27,641 nt of DNA from Thecamonas trahens ATCC 50062 (GCF_000142905.1 NW_013657674.1:1-27641); one strand, 5' to 3'. Positions 18,776-27,368 are shown, counted from the stretch's first letter. Program-made: numbers and translations. Notes: generated by a model from the letters alone, not told the origin.

Positions 18776-19576
18776 ATGATCCACAGCCTACTCTACTGCG
18801 TTACTACGACGCTTGCCTTTGTCGGCTCGCTCTACCTCTGGCCCAACCCGCAGCAGCTCTCCCGTGACGAGCCGGCTATCATCAAGCGGCGGCTGGTGTC
18901 CATCGTGGTGGTCTCGGTCGCTGCCACTGGCTGGCTCTGGCTCGGCTTCCTCCCTCACGCTACCCTAGGCCAGCTGCTTGTCCACGTTGGTCTCCTGCCG
19001 CCGTACTCTGCCTGGGGCTGGCTGGTCTCGCTCGCTCTTCCGCTGGCGGCATCAATGGCGTGCTTCGCCGGCCCTCTGGTCATGGCCTACGTCGACGAGG
19101 AGCTGCCTGGCCAGCGGCGATCGTATCTTGCTGCTCTCGAGCCGTGGGTGGCGATGCGGAACGTGGTCATTGCTCCGCTTGGCGAAGAGTATGTCTTCCG
19201 TGCGCTGCTGATGACGGCGCTGCGGGCAGAGGGCTTCTCCTGGGGAACTGCGTCGCTCATCTCGCCGCTCTGCTTTGGCCTCGCCCATCTGCACCTCTAC
19301 TTTGCCGGCCGCCCGCTCGTCGCCCTCCTTGTCATGCTCTGCTACACCTCCATCTTTGGCGGCTACTCTGGCCTGCTCTTTGCCGCCACCCGCTCGTTCT
19401 GGCCGCCTGTTGCTGTCCACGCCTTTTGCAACTACATGGGCCTGCCCGAGTTTGCCGCCATGCCCGGCCATCGGGCCAAGGTCGCCATTCTCGTTGCGCT
19501 CTTTACCGGCGTCGCCATCTTTGCGCTCACCTTTGACCACGTCACATCTGCCGCGAGCTACGGGCACCAGCCGTAA
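18776..19576 (+). CDS. RCE1: CAAX prenyl protease 2 (RCE1-like, CPBP family)
   Basis: A 266-residue polytopic membrane protein of the type II CAAX protease family, which removes the last three residues of farnesylated or geranylgeranylated proteins in the endoplasmic reticulum. The family motifs are intact: GEEYVFRALL (Glu137, Glu138, Arg142), CFGLAH (His171) and VHAFCNYMG (His215, Asn219). Several hydrophobic segments flank them (about 41-60, 83-104, 182-203, 234-253). Length is close to that of yeast and animal RCE1. The sequence RNVVIAPLGEEYVFRA resembles eukaryotic RCE1 rather than bacterial CPBP proteins. Rho and Ras GTPases would be expected substrates, a loose functional link with the RhoGAP gene. 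The stop is 18 nt from the convergent gene. Confidence 0.92.
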   Translation: MIHSLLYCVTTTLAFVGSLYLWPNPQQLSRDEPAIIKRRLVSIVVVSVAATGWLWLGFLPHATLGQLLVHVGLLPPYSAWGWLVSLALPLAASMACFAGPLVMAYVDEELPGQRRSYLAALEPWVAMRNVVIAPLGEEYVFRALLMTALRAEGFSWGTASLISPLCFGLAHLHLYFAGRPLVALLVMLCYTSIFGGYSGLLFAATRSFWPPVAVHAFCNYMGLPEFAAMPGHRAKVAILVALFTGVAIFALTFDHVTSAASYGHQP

Positions 19577-19594
19577 GCGGTAACAACCGTCCGT

Positions 19595-21541
19595 TCAATG
19601 GGTAATGTGCTCGTTCTCAAAGGCCTCGCTCCACTCGTCGTAGTCGTCGTCGGCACAGTCGCCGTCGCCGTAGCCGGCGTCGCCATACAGCACGGCCGTC
19701 TCGGCCTGCTCCTTCTTCATGGCAGCAATGCGGATGGCGTCTCCCAGAACCTTGACGGCCTGCGAGTAGGTGATGCGCGAGGTCTCGAACGGGTCGGCCT
19801 CGTTGAGCATGGCAACAATGTCGGCGTGCGAGCGGCCGGGGTCGATGGCGTGGACGAGGTTGCGGAAGTCCTCGTCGTTGATGATGCCCTTGATCTTGGG
19901 CTCAAACGGCGGGAGCGGCTCGAGCGCGCCCGACGCCTCATCGGCGGCGGCGGACCACTTGTCCTCCAGCGCGGCGCGCGCCTTGAGCTCGTTCTCCTTG
20001 CCGGCCTCCCACACCTCGTTGAACAGCCGCGTAAAGTCGCCGAGGAAGGCGTGGTGGCCCTCGAGCTGGTAGTCGAGCACAATCTTGCGGAAGTCCTTAA
20101 AGAGGATCGACCGCGAGGCGTCAGCAGCCTCCTCGCGCCGCAGCGACTTGTACGTCGGCTGGAGGTCGGCCAGCCGCTGCTTCTCGGCCGCCTCGCGCCG
20201 CTTGTCGTCGGCGACCTTGGCCGCCACCCGCTCAACCAGCCGCTCCTGGTCGCGCGGCAGCTCGTAGATCTTCTGAATGAGGAAAATCCACTCCTCCTCG
20301 GTGAGGTAGTCGTTGAGCCGCTCCTGGAAGAGGTCCGTGATTTCGGCCTCGGCCACCTTGGGATTCTCCAGCTTGAGCATGGCGTACAGCAGCTGGTTCA
20401 CCGTCCGCTTGATGGTGTAGTGGTAGTCAAAGAGGTAGTCCTCGTGGAGCTCGTTGTTGAGAATGTACGTAAAGCACTTGACGTCCGGATCGCGCGCATA
20501 GTCGACCAGGCCCTGCCGGATGCCCTCCAGCCAGCCCTTGATGATCCGCTTGAGGCCGTACTTTTGGTTGAGAAAGGTGAACACGTGTTCCTCCATCGTC
20601 TCGTACGGCAGCTGCGACTGCTCGCAAATCTTGTTGTAGTTTTGCTTCGACGCGTAGATCTCCTCGATGAGCGCGTGCAGATTCTTGAGCTTGAGTTCCG
20701 GCCGGAACTTGGGTGGCGGCCGCCGCCGTGCCTCCTGCGCCTTGCGCGCCTCTTCTTGCGCCTTGCGCTCCGCCGCGCTCACCCGCGGCGCCGTCAGCCG
20801 CTGGAACGACTCTGTCATCGTCACCGGCAGCCGCGCGCCCTCGTTGCGCCCTCCACCCCGCGTGGATCCGGCTCCCTCGGACCCGTTCCCGCCGGCACCG
20901 CGCCGCCGGCCGCCGCGCGACGAGCGCGACGCCCGCGACCCGGCATCGTCGCCGATCCCGGACGCTACCGACGCAGACCGCGTCGCCAGCTGCCGTCGAC
21001 CCAGCGGCAGCGTCTGTGTCTCTCCCTCCTCCTCGTCGTCGTCACCGTACTCATCGCCGCCGCAGCCGCCCCGCCCACCGCCGCTCAGCTGGGCCATGTC
21101 CAGCGCACCGCCACCGCTGCCGCCGCCGCCACCGCTGCCGCCACCGCCCGCCGCAGACGCCGCCTTCAGCTTGCTAATCTGCTCGCGGTAGTGGAGCGAC
21201 ATCGACTCGATGATGGCCGGCTGCTGCTCGAGGAACTTTTTGTGCTTGTCAAAAAATGCGTTGACGACGCGGACAAGCCCGGGATTGCCCATGTCTGCGT
21301 CGAGGATCTTCAGCAGCGCCTCCTTGCACACGTCGTAAAACTTGGCCTTGGCCAGGACATACTCGGACGCCCGCAAAAAGATGTCCGAGATGCCTTTGAT
21401 TCGCGAGAACGACTCGTCCATCAGCCGGTGCATCTTCGACTCAAACGCCGCCGTCAGCGCCGCCGCGTCCTTCTTAGAGTACGACGACGAGACGTTGAGC
21501 ACTTCCTTGTACAGATCCGCCACGTCTACACCCTCATTCAA
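19595..21541 (-). CDS. Conserved-looking helical protein with degenerate EF-hand-like C-terminus
   Basis: A single-exon protein of 648 residues. Residues 1-130 are helical (KMHRLMDESFSRIKGISDIF, then FFDKHKKFLEQQPAIIESMS). A Gly/Ser and acidic low-complexity linker follows (about 132-235). A well-structured core starts at FRPELKLKNLHALIEEIYAS and continues through EEHVFTFLNQKYGLKRIIKG and CFTYILNNELHEDYLFDYHY. Near the C-terminus, ADPFETSRITYSQ has the spacing of an EF-hand loop with Ile at position 8 but Gln instead of Glu at 12, so calcium binding is doubtful. The end is acidic. The core looks like the long conserved proteins common in flagellated protists, possibly ciliary, but I cannot name the family. 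A 658-codon open frame on the opposite strand is a codon-bias shadow. Confidence 0.8.
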   Translation of the reverse strand: MNEGVDVADLYKEVLNVSSSYSKKDAAALTAAFESKMHRLMDESFSRIKGISDIFLRASEYVLAKAKFYDVCKEALLKILDADMGNPGLVRVVNAFFDKHKKFLEQQPAIIESMSLHYREQISKLKAASAAGGGGSGGGGGSGGGALDMAQLSGGGRGGCGGDEYGDDDEEEGETQTLPLGRRQLATRSASVASGIGDDAGSRASRSSRGGRRRGAGGNGSEGAGSTRGGGRNEGARLPVTMTESFQRLTAPRVSAAERKAQEEARKAQEARRRPPPKFRPELKLKNLHALIEEIYASKQNYNKICEQSQLPYETMEEHVFTFLNQKYGLKRIIKGWLEGIRQGLVDYARDPDVKCFTYILNNELHEDYLFDYHYTIKRTVNQLLYAMLKLENPKVAEAEITDLFQERLNDYLTEEEWIFLIQKIYELPRDQERLVERVAAKVADDKRREAAEKQRLADLQPTYKSLRREEAADASRSILFKDFRKIVLDYQLEGHHAFLGDFTRLFNEVWEAGKENELKARAALEDKWSAAADEASGALEPLPPFEPKIKGIINDEDFRNLVHAIDPGRSHADIVAMLNEADPFETSRITYSQAVKVLGDAIRIAAMKKEQAETAVLYGDAGYGDGDCADDDYDEWSEAFENEHITH

Positions 21542-22102
21542 TCAACGCCACCAACACCAAGACGTCGACTATGAGTACTCTCGTCTTGATCATGTTGTTG
21601 CTCTTGCTGCGGCTCCTCCGAGCCACCAATGCGAATGCTCAGTTACTATCTAGCGTGTAATAATGATCGACATGCATGCGTTCAGATCAAATGTACAATG
21701 CATCATTGCATGATTGGTGGCGGGTGGGGGGAGGAGGGGAGGGGGGGAGGGAGGGGGGGATGGGGGCGGGGGCGGGCGGAGGGAGGGGGGGGGGGACAAG
21801 GGGAGGGGCGGCGGAACAAGGGCCCAGCCGTTGGACGACCTCCGGGGGGGGACAGTGTTTGACGTGGCTCCACAGGCCGAATGCGACGTCCAACCACGGC
21901 CACAGCCACACACATAACATGACCACTCTTCAACCGTTGTGGTAGTGTGTGGTGGAGGTGCGCGGGGTGGAGGTGGTGGCTGTGGTGCCAGTGGGAAGGC
22001 GTAGGGCTGGTGGGGGTGGGGGTATGAAAAATTGTTGCTACCAAGCAACAACGGCTGGGGAGGATCACAGTCATGGACGCCGTGGGCAAGGAGAGGACGT
22101 AC
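21542..22102. other. G-rich gap; downstream exons of a minus-strand gene may lie here
   Basis: This region follows the splice donor of the exon at 22103-22259, so remaining exons of that gene should lie on its - strand. Candidate reading includes a Pro-rich stretch then TTVEEWSCYVCGCGRGW (about 21880-21930, -), but no acceptor can be chosen with confidence. The + strand from 21718 to 21855 is extremely G-rich. Confidence 0.4.
21718..21855 (+). repeat. Poly-G-rich tract with G-quadruplex potential
   Basis: Many runs of 4 to 12 G separated by one to three bases on the + strand (for example gggtggggggaggaggggag). This exceeds the G3+N1-7 pattern needed for G-quadruplexes many times over. The exact run lengths may be uncertain. 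Confidence 0.85.
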
Positions 22103-22259
22103 CCTGAATGTCGGCCTTGGAGAAGGTACAGATACGAGCGAGGGTATCCTTTACACGGGAGGCTGCACTAGTCGGCTCTCCTCCACTGCCGGCCGAGGCC
22201 CCACTGGCCTCGGCCACCTTCTTCTTGCGCCGCCGCCGCCGTTTGACCTGGCCCGACAT
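22103..22259 (-). CDS. First exon of an unresolved basic protein (partial)
   Basis: Starts at ATG 22259 with MSGQVKRRRRRKKKVAEASG, then a Ser/Gly/Ala linker and SRVKDTLARICTFSKADIQ, ending at a strong donor, cagg|GTACGT. That donor matches the donor consensus in this window (GTAYG), which is the main reason to accept the exon. The basic cluster would suit a nuclear or nucleic-acid-binding protein. The remaining exons were not identified in the G-rich DNA to the left. I do not recognise the family. Confidence 0.5.
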
Positions 22260-22349
22260 GGCGAGAGACGGATGTTGATCGACGCGTCGAAACTCCAACT
22301 GCGGCACCGGCACACGGCTGCACAGCCCAGGGGGGGGGGGGGTCCAAGC

Positions 22350-23257
22350 TCACGATTCTTCGCGCCAAGACTCAAACTCGGCGAGGTCGATGACAAATGA
22401 GCCGGCGTGGGCATGGCCGCCCCCGCCGTACGCAGATGCAAGGGCGTCGATGGTGTACTCGCCCTGCGACCGGAGCGAGACCTTGATCTTGTCGGCGCCG
22501 AGGAGATCCTCGTGGTAGGCGACAACACCGACGGCTGGCCGCCCGGCCGCTGCGCCGGCGGTCGACAGCGCGTTGCCGAGGTCCGACCGGTAGCCAGGCG
22601 TGGCTGTGACGACGGCAAGCACTCCGTCAGCCCACGGCGCCTTGGGCATGCAAAGCACAAACGCGTCCTCGCTTACCGCCCGCGCCACCTCGGCAGCCTT
22701 GCGCGCCTCTGCCTCATCGCCGCGCGCCATCACAGCAGCCACATCGAGGCCGAGCAGCGTGTCAAACACGCCCGGGTTCGCCGCCCCCGACAACTCCAGC
22801 TCGAGATCGTGAAAGCCGGCCGAGAACCGCCGCGAGCCGTCGAGCGCCCACCGCCACAGGTCGCCGTCCTCCACAAACTGGAACATCAGATCCAGGCTCG
22901 CCAGGCTCGCGCCCGCAGGCAGCGCGTGACCAAACAGCGCCTCGCGCGAGCCAGCCTTTCCGGCGTACACATCGCGGGCAATCGTCGCCGCAGACCGCTC
23001 CATGTCCATCACCACCTCGACATTGTCCGGCAGCGCGGCCTTGGCCAGCCACTCGGCTGCACTCTTGTGATGGTCCATGATCAGCACCTCGCCCACAGTC
23101 TCCGCCATCTTTCCCAGAAACGCTTCATTGGCCGTGTAGTCGACAAACACCGCCGCGTCGTCCTTCCCGAACCCCTCGCCGTCGTGCTCAGGCGGCGTGT
23201 CCGGCTCGCAGAAGATCTGCACCGCACACAAGTCAACCACAGCACACGCCACACACA

Positions 23258-23307
<50 letters not shown>

Positions 23308-23539
23308 ACCCAGCACGCGTGAGTCCACGCCCGATCCTCCGCTCCCCCCCTGCCCCTGCCCCTTGCCCCTCAACCCCCTCGCCCGCCTGCCTGCCTCTCC
23401 ATACCCGCGATGGATGCCAGCAGACCTCGGCGGTCGCGCCCGGCCGCGAGTAGAAGCAATGCGCGGCCAGCGCAGCAAAGACCCCGTCCGGGCACGGGTA
23501 GTGATAAAACACATGCACTCGCCGCACAGCGCTAGCCAT
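22350..23539 (-). CDS. DHH-family phosphoesterase (two exons)
   Basis: A 333-residue protein from exon 1 (23539-23405) and exon 2 (23216-22350), joined in phase 0 at WHPSR|IFCEPD. DHH motifs are present: HVFYHYPCPDGVFAALAAH (motif I, Asp18), VFVDYTANE (motif II, Asp71) and IMDHHKSA (the DHH triad at 93-95). FVEDGDLWRW follows. The C-terminus has the DHHA1-type substrate loop GGGGHAHAGSFVI. The family covers manganese-dependent exopolyphosphatases, nanoRNases and cyclic-dinucleotide phosphodiesterases; the DHHA1 tail favours the phosphodiesterase/nanoRNase side, but the true substrate is unknown. ATG 23539 (cagcaATGGc) is chosen because the domain begins immediately after it. Confidence 0.88.
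23217..23404 (-). other. Spliceosomal intron containing a (GT)n microsatellite
   Basis: A 188-nt intron on the - strand, donor tcgcgg|GTATGG and acceptor gcggtgcAG|atcttc, with ttgac as likely branch site close to the acceptor. It carries about 22 uninterrupted GT units. Splicing preserves the frame and joins conserved DHH motifs I and II. Confidence 0.85.
23260..23304. repeat. (CA)22 dinucleotide microsatellite
   Basis: About 44 nt of uninterrupted alternating A and C on the + strand, (GT)n in the sense direction of the DHH gene, entirely within its intron. Flanking bases are also CA-rich. Confidence 0.95.
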
Positions 23540-24028
23540 TGCTGATGCTGAGAGAGTGAGATGTGCCGCACCACACACACCTGGTCCGAGCAGCAACGTG
23601 TGTGCGGTCCGGTCCACCTGCTCTGTCACGGTAGATCAGTGACGCGTTTTTCTCTCCTATTATCGGGGGGGGTAGAGACCAGCTAGGCATGGTATGGGGT
23701 GGGAGGATAGGGGGATAGCTCGGCATGGGTGAGAGGGGGTGGAGGGAGGTTGGCGGTGAGGGGGGGTGGGGGGGGGGTGGGGAGTTGCTGCTGGTGATGA
23801 GTCCCCTTGTGGCGGCAGTGTAAAGCGAGTTTGCTGCATTTTTATTGCTTTCGACAAGCCCCGCACGTGCGGCAAAAAAGCGAGTGGCCGGCCTCCCAAA
23901 CGGCTGACGCACCGCACTTGGTGGACAGCTGCGGGTGGTCGGCCGGGGCAAGAACAGAGGGCACACAAGGTCTGTGCGATACACCTCACTCTGACTGGTC
24001 ACTCCCGAGTGAGGCAGACGAGAGGAAC
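23540..24028. other. Divergent intergenic region with G-runs
   Basis: Lies between the DHH phosphoesterase (-) and the SH3-PH gene (+). It includes a G-rich segment (about 23664-23785, many runs of 4 to 10 G on the + strand) with G-quadruplex potential. An open frame in phase with the SH3-PH gene extends to 23807 but encodes no recognisable sequence, and I treat it as leader. Confidence 0.5.
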
Positions 24029-24763
24029 ATGGCCGACAACCCACCACGGGCGGTGGTGCTGGACGACTTTGACGCCGAGGCTGACGACGAGGTCTCGGTC
24101 ACGGCTGGTGCGACGGTTGTGGTGCTGGAGACGTACGACGACGGCTGGGCCAAGGTCCGCGTCGTCTCCAAGGGCATCGAGGGCATGATGCCCATCATCT
24201 ATCTCGAATACACAAACAAGGCACTGGCGCCCATGCCCACCCGCACGGCACCGGCCCCATCGCCGGCGCCGTCACCGTCGTCGTCGCCGACCTCTTCGTT
24301 TGCCAAGCTTCCGGCCTACGGCACATCGACGGCCGGCTCGGCCAGCACGCCGGCGTGGATCCCGCCACGCGGCGTCTCCGCGAACCGCAGCTCAGGGCGG
24401 TCGAGCGCGAGCTCTGCAAGTGGGTCGGGAAGCAGCAGCTCACGGTTTACCATGTCGGGCTGGCTCGACATCGAGGCCTCGCCGGGAAAGTGGAAGCGCA
24501 AGTGGTACGTGGTCGAGGGCAACAAGCTCACGGCTTGCCGCAACCCGAGCTCGCTCAAGAAGCGTGCTACTGTGGTCGAGTTTGGCGTCGGCTCTGCGGT
24601 CCGCCTCCTCCACCACAAGCAAGACACTACCGCTCCGCCTGTTCTAGAGATCACCACCCGCGGCGCGACCAAGCTCTACCTCCGAACCGCAAACTCGGAC
24701 GAAGCCGAGCTGTGGCTCTCTGGCATCGAGACCGCCATCTACGGCGTCGGCAGGCTCAACTGA
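24029..24763 (+). CDS. SH3-PH adaptor protein
   Basis: A 244-residue protein. Residues about 6-62 form an SH3 domain (RAVVLDDFDAEADDEVSVTA, then DDGWAKVRV and GMMPIIYLEY). Residues ~68-147 are a Ser/Pro/Ala-rich linker (PAPSPAPSPSSSPTSS). Residues ~148-240 form a PH domain (MSGWLDIEASPGKWKRKWYV to the conserved Trp helix DEAELWLSGIETAIYG). Such adaptors bind proline-rich partners through SH3 and phosphoinositide membranes through PH; KWKRKW supplies the basic residues for lipid binding. No catalytic domain is present. The ATG at 24029 (gaacATGGcc) sits right at the SH3 domain. Its stop faces that of the next gene across 77 nt. Confidence 0.9.
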   Translation: MADNPPRAVVLDDFDAEADDEVSVTAGATVVVLETYDDGWAKVRVVSKGIEGMMPIIYLEYTNKALAPMPTRTAPAPSPAPSPSSSPTSSFAKLPAYGTSTAGSASTPAWIPPRGVSANRSSGRSSASSASGSGSSSSRFTMSGWLDIEASPGKWKRKWYVVEGNKLTACRNPSSLKKRATVVEFGVGSAVRLLHHKQDTTAPPVLEITTRGATKLYLRTANSDEAELWLSGIETAIYGVGRLN

Positions 24764-24840
24764 CCGCGCCCTCCCCGCCGTGCCTGCTAGCCCCGCGAGC
24801 TAAAATCTCTTGCCGCACACCACCAACCAGCGTCTCGCCG

Positions 24841-25728
24841 TCAGCTGCGCCCCCGCCGCCGCGTCTCGAGCCCGAGCGCCAGGTTGTAGAGCGTGACCTC
24901 ATCGACCGCCCGCGCCATCTCAATCTCGATGGCTGGATAGTGGTCAGCGCGAAAGGCTGCGACACACGGCGCCGCCAGCCGCGCCTCTTTCCGCAACATA
25001 AACTTGAGTGCCGAGTACACCGCCTCGAGGACAACGCGCAGCTCGTCCGGTGCATCGACAAGGGCGTGCGAGCCGCCGGCGCCGTCGCGCGACGACAGCA
25101 CGCCCGAGCACGACGACGCGAGCCACGTCGTCGCGCACGCCCGCGCCGACGCCTCCTCTAGCACCAGCCACAGCGTGGCCGAGCTAGCCCAGAACACCGT
25201 GTCCATCGCCACCAGCACATCGGCAGACATCGACGCATACTCTGGCGACGGCACGCCCTTGCCCGACCGCGGCAGCGGCGTGCCCGACACTCCGTGCTTG
25301 TGCATCCACCCGCCCCACTCGCGGACAAGCGCGCCAAGCCGCTCCAGCGCCGCCGCCGCCGCCGATCCGCGCCCAACTGGCGCGTGCAGCGCCAGCGTGT
25401 CCAACCGCGCCGCCGCGCTCGCTCCCAGCCGCGCCACCTCGCCGTAGATCTTGGGCAGCATCGGCACACTCGCCGGGAACGCCATGACCGACGACGACCC
25501 AACCCGCGCCTCGCCGCCGGCCATTAGCTCTGCCAAAACCTCTTTTTCTGTCACAGACAGCACTGCGCCCTCTGCCAGGCCATGCACCTGCCAGCCGTCG
25601 TCATCATCGCCATCGCCCTGCCGCTCCGCCGTCGGCGATGGCGACCGTGACGAGCTCCGCGACGAGTTCCGCGACTGTGCTGCTCGCCGCAGCGACCCAG
25701 ACGCCATAGACAGCGCATTGGCCGCCAT
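24841..25728 (-). CDS. Orphan helical protein
   Basis: A 295-residue frame. The first ~45 residues are Ser/Arg-rich (SRNSSRSSSRSPSPTAE), then comes an acidic patch (GDGDDDDGW). The rest is Ala/Leu-rich and predicted helical: VPMLPKIYGEVARLGASAAA, AMDTVFWASSATLWLVLEEA and LEAVYSALKFMLRKEARLAA. The last part ends VDEVTLYNLALGLETRRRGRS. No signal peptide; the middle helix is hydrophobic but contains Glu, so a membrane span is doubtful. I recognise no family. The start at 25728 (gcgaaATGGcg) is preferred over 25833, which would add a Gly-rich leader. Confidence 0.65.
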   Translation of the reverse strand: MAANALSMASGSLRRAAQSRNSSRSSSRSPSPTAERQGDGDDDDGWQVHGLAEGAVLSVTEKEVLAELMAGGEARVGSSSVMAFPASVPMLPKIYGEVARLGASAAARLDTLALHAPVGRGSAAAAALERLGALVREWGGWMHKHGVSGTPLPRSGKGVPSPEYASMSADVLVAMDTVFWASSATLWLVLEEASARACATTWLASSCSGVLSSRDGAGGSHALVDAPDELRVVLEAVYSALKFMLRKEARLAAPCVAAFRADHYPAIEIEMARAVDEVTLYNLALGLETRRRGRS

Positions 25729-26423
25729 TTCGCCTTCCCCTCCTCCCCGCGCCTGCCTGTTTCGGCTGCAGTCGGGTGTGCTGCCTCCTTGCCGCCTACC
25801 CACATGCCCGCCTGCGCCTGCGCCTGCGCCCACCTGCCGCCACTCTGCCTCTCGGCCCGCCAGCCTCGCGACAAACGCGCTCCCGCTCCATCCGCCCTAC
25901 CGACTCAAACCAGACAATCGCCAGACAATTACACCGTGCGGAGGTGCCCCAGGATCCATGGGCTGGCCCCCGGTCTCAGCATCGGCTCGACGATGTCCAT
26001 CTCCTCATCGCCGCAACCACGTGCGAGTCACCATCGCGGCCACGTCCATGGCCGGGCAGGGCGAGGAAGAGCCGATCTTCTCCCTCTCTGACCCAATCAC
26101 AGGTTCCTTACGCCCTGCAGTCCACGATCCTACACATTTCTCATCGCCATCACAAACGGCCACTCCTCCACCCCCACCCTCCCCCCCCCATGCCATCTAC
26201 AGAAGCGCGGCTCCAGCCGACCTGTCGTCCTCGTGCGTCCGAAAATCGGCACACGGGCAGTGTGTCGACAAAAATGGACGAAATTCCACAGACGAGCCAT
26301 TTGAGCGCGAGCTGGCAAGGCGTGACGAGGAAAGAGAAGAAGAGAACCCGAGCGAGAAGAAAGACACACTTGGCTTTAAGACCTCCATCAAGACCATACA
26401 CCTCGCTACCTTTGAGTCAAACA
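25729..26423. other. Divergent intergenic region of about 700 nt
   Basis: Separates the orphan (-) from the C-CAP/SEC-C gene (+). It holds a short ctgcgc hexamer repeat (about 25805-25835). The open frame on the + strand running into the downstream gene shows no protein-like composition and is treated as leader. No RNA gene was recognised. Confidence 0.5.
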
Positions 26424-27368
26424 ATGGCAAGCGTGACAACAACAACGAGCGCAAACGCGGCGTTCTCCGGAGGTGTTGCCCAGGAGATGCTCGCCGGCTC
26501 AGCTGGCCGGGCCGGCGACGGCTCCAAGCTCACGCCGCTCGAGGAGAAGCAGCTGCAGTCGCAGATGGGTGCCGGCCGTGCGCAGGACGCCGCCTACTTT
26601 CTGGATCGTGCTGACGAGACGCTAGTTCTTGGCGACGCCGAGCTGATGGGCACCGACGAGGCTGGCGAGATCAAGGCCAACCAGGGCAAGACGACCGTCA
26701 TGTTCAAGGGCTGCACCGGGTGCACGTACACAATCACGAGCATGGTGGCCAAGATTCTTGTCGACCGCTGCGTCGACTGCACCTTTATCTTTGAGGGCAA
26801 GATCATGACCTCGACCCTGGAGATCTACAAGTCCTCCTCGTCCTCTTTTACCGTCGGTACCGTGCTCAAGACCGTCCAGGCCGATCTCTGCTCGGCCATC
26901 GAGCTCAACTTTGCCACCACCGAGAACTTTGATCGTGTCGTCTGGGCCGGAACCGAGGGCCTCACCGTCGCCTTTGCCGACGCCCCCGACGCCGGCCTCG
27001 TCACCTCGTACTCTGCCATGAAGGAGGAGCACGGACCGACGCTCCGCGAGGACATCGACCAGTTCATCATCCGCATCCTCGACTCCGGCGTCGCCGTCAA
27101 CGAGCGTATCATCCGCCTGCCTAACGGCTTCCCCACCACTCGCCGCGAAAAGTATGAGTTTGACGAGCGCCAGGAGCGCAACATGCGCGAAATGGCCAAG
27201 CGCGTCTACGGCGAGAACATCGTCATCCCCAAGCGCAAGACTGGCGCAAAGGTCAAGCCCAACGAGAAGTGCCCTTGCCTCTCGGGCAAGAAGTACAAGA
27301 AGTGCTGCCGCACCAAGGTTGGCGTCGAGTTTACCCAGGAGCAGGTCGATCGTGCCCGCGCGTCGTAA
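26424..27368 (+). CDS. C-CAP/CARP beta-helix protein with C-terminal SEC-C zinc motif
   Basis: A 314-residue protein. After a low-complexity N-terminus (MASVTTTTSANAAFSGG) the middle part (about 90-200) has repeated short strands typical of the C-CAP/CARP beta-helix: TTVMFKGCTGCTYTITSM, AKILVDRCVDCTFIFEGKIM and LCSAIELNFATTENFDRVVW. C-CAP folds occur in cyclase-associated protein (actin monomer exchange), tubulin cofactor C and RP2. A linker follows, with a charged helix (EFDERQERNMREMAKRVYGE). The C-terminus is a SEC-C motif, PNEKCPCLSGKKYKKCC, with all Cys ligands (CxC...CC), best known from SecA and many small zinc proteins. Start at 26424 (acaATGGc) is chosen for its context and because upstream in-frame sequence is not protein-like. 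Function unknown; actin or tubulin binding is possible by analogy. Confidence 0.85.
   Translation: MASVTTTTSANAAFSGGVAQEMLAGSAGRAGDGSKLTPLEEKQLQSQMGAGRAQDAAYFLDRADETLVLGDAELMGTDEAGEIKANQGKTTVMFKGCTGCTYTITSMVAKILVDRCVDCTFIFEGKIMTSTLEIYKSSSSSFTVGTVLKTVQADLCSAIELNFATTENFDRVVWAGTEGLTVAFADAPDAGLVTSYSAMKEEHGPTLREDIDQFIIRILDSGVAVNERIIRLPNGFPTTRREKYEFDERQERNMREMAKRVYGENIVIPKRKTGAKVKPNEKCPCLSGKKYKKCCRTKVGVEFTQEQVDRARAS

Noticed and set aside
19598-21574. 658-codon open frame on the + strand, antisense to the 648-residue minus-strand protein
   Set aside because: It is the mirror of a GC-rich coding region whose codon bias removes stops from the opposite strand. Its translation is Leu/Val/Arg-rich without domain character, while the - strand frame has structured, motif-like sequence.
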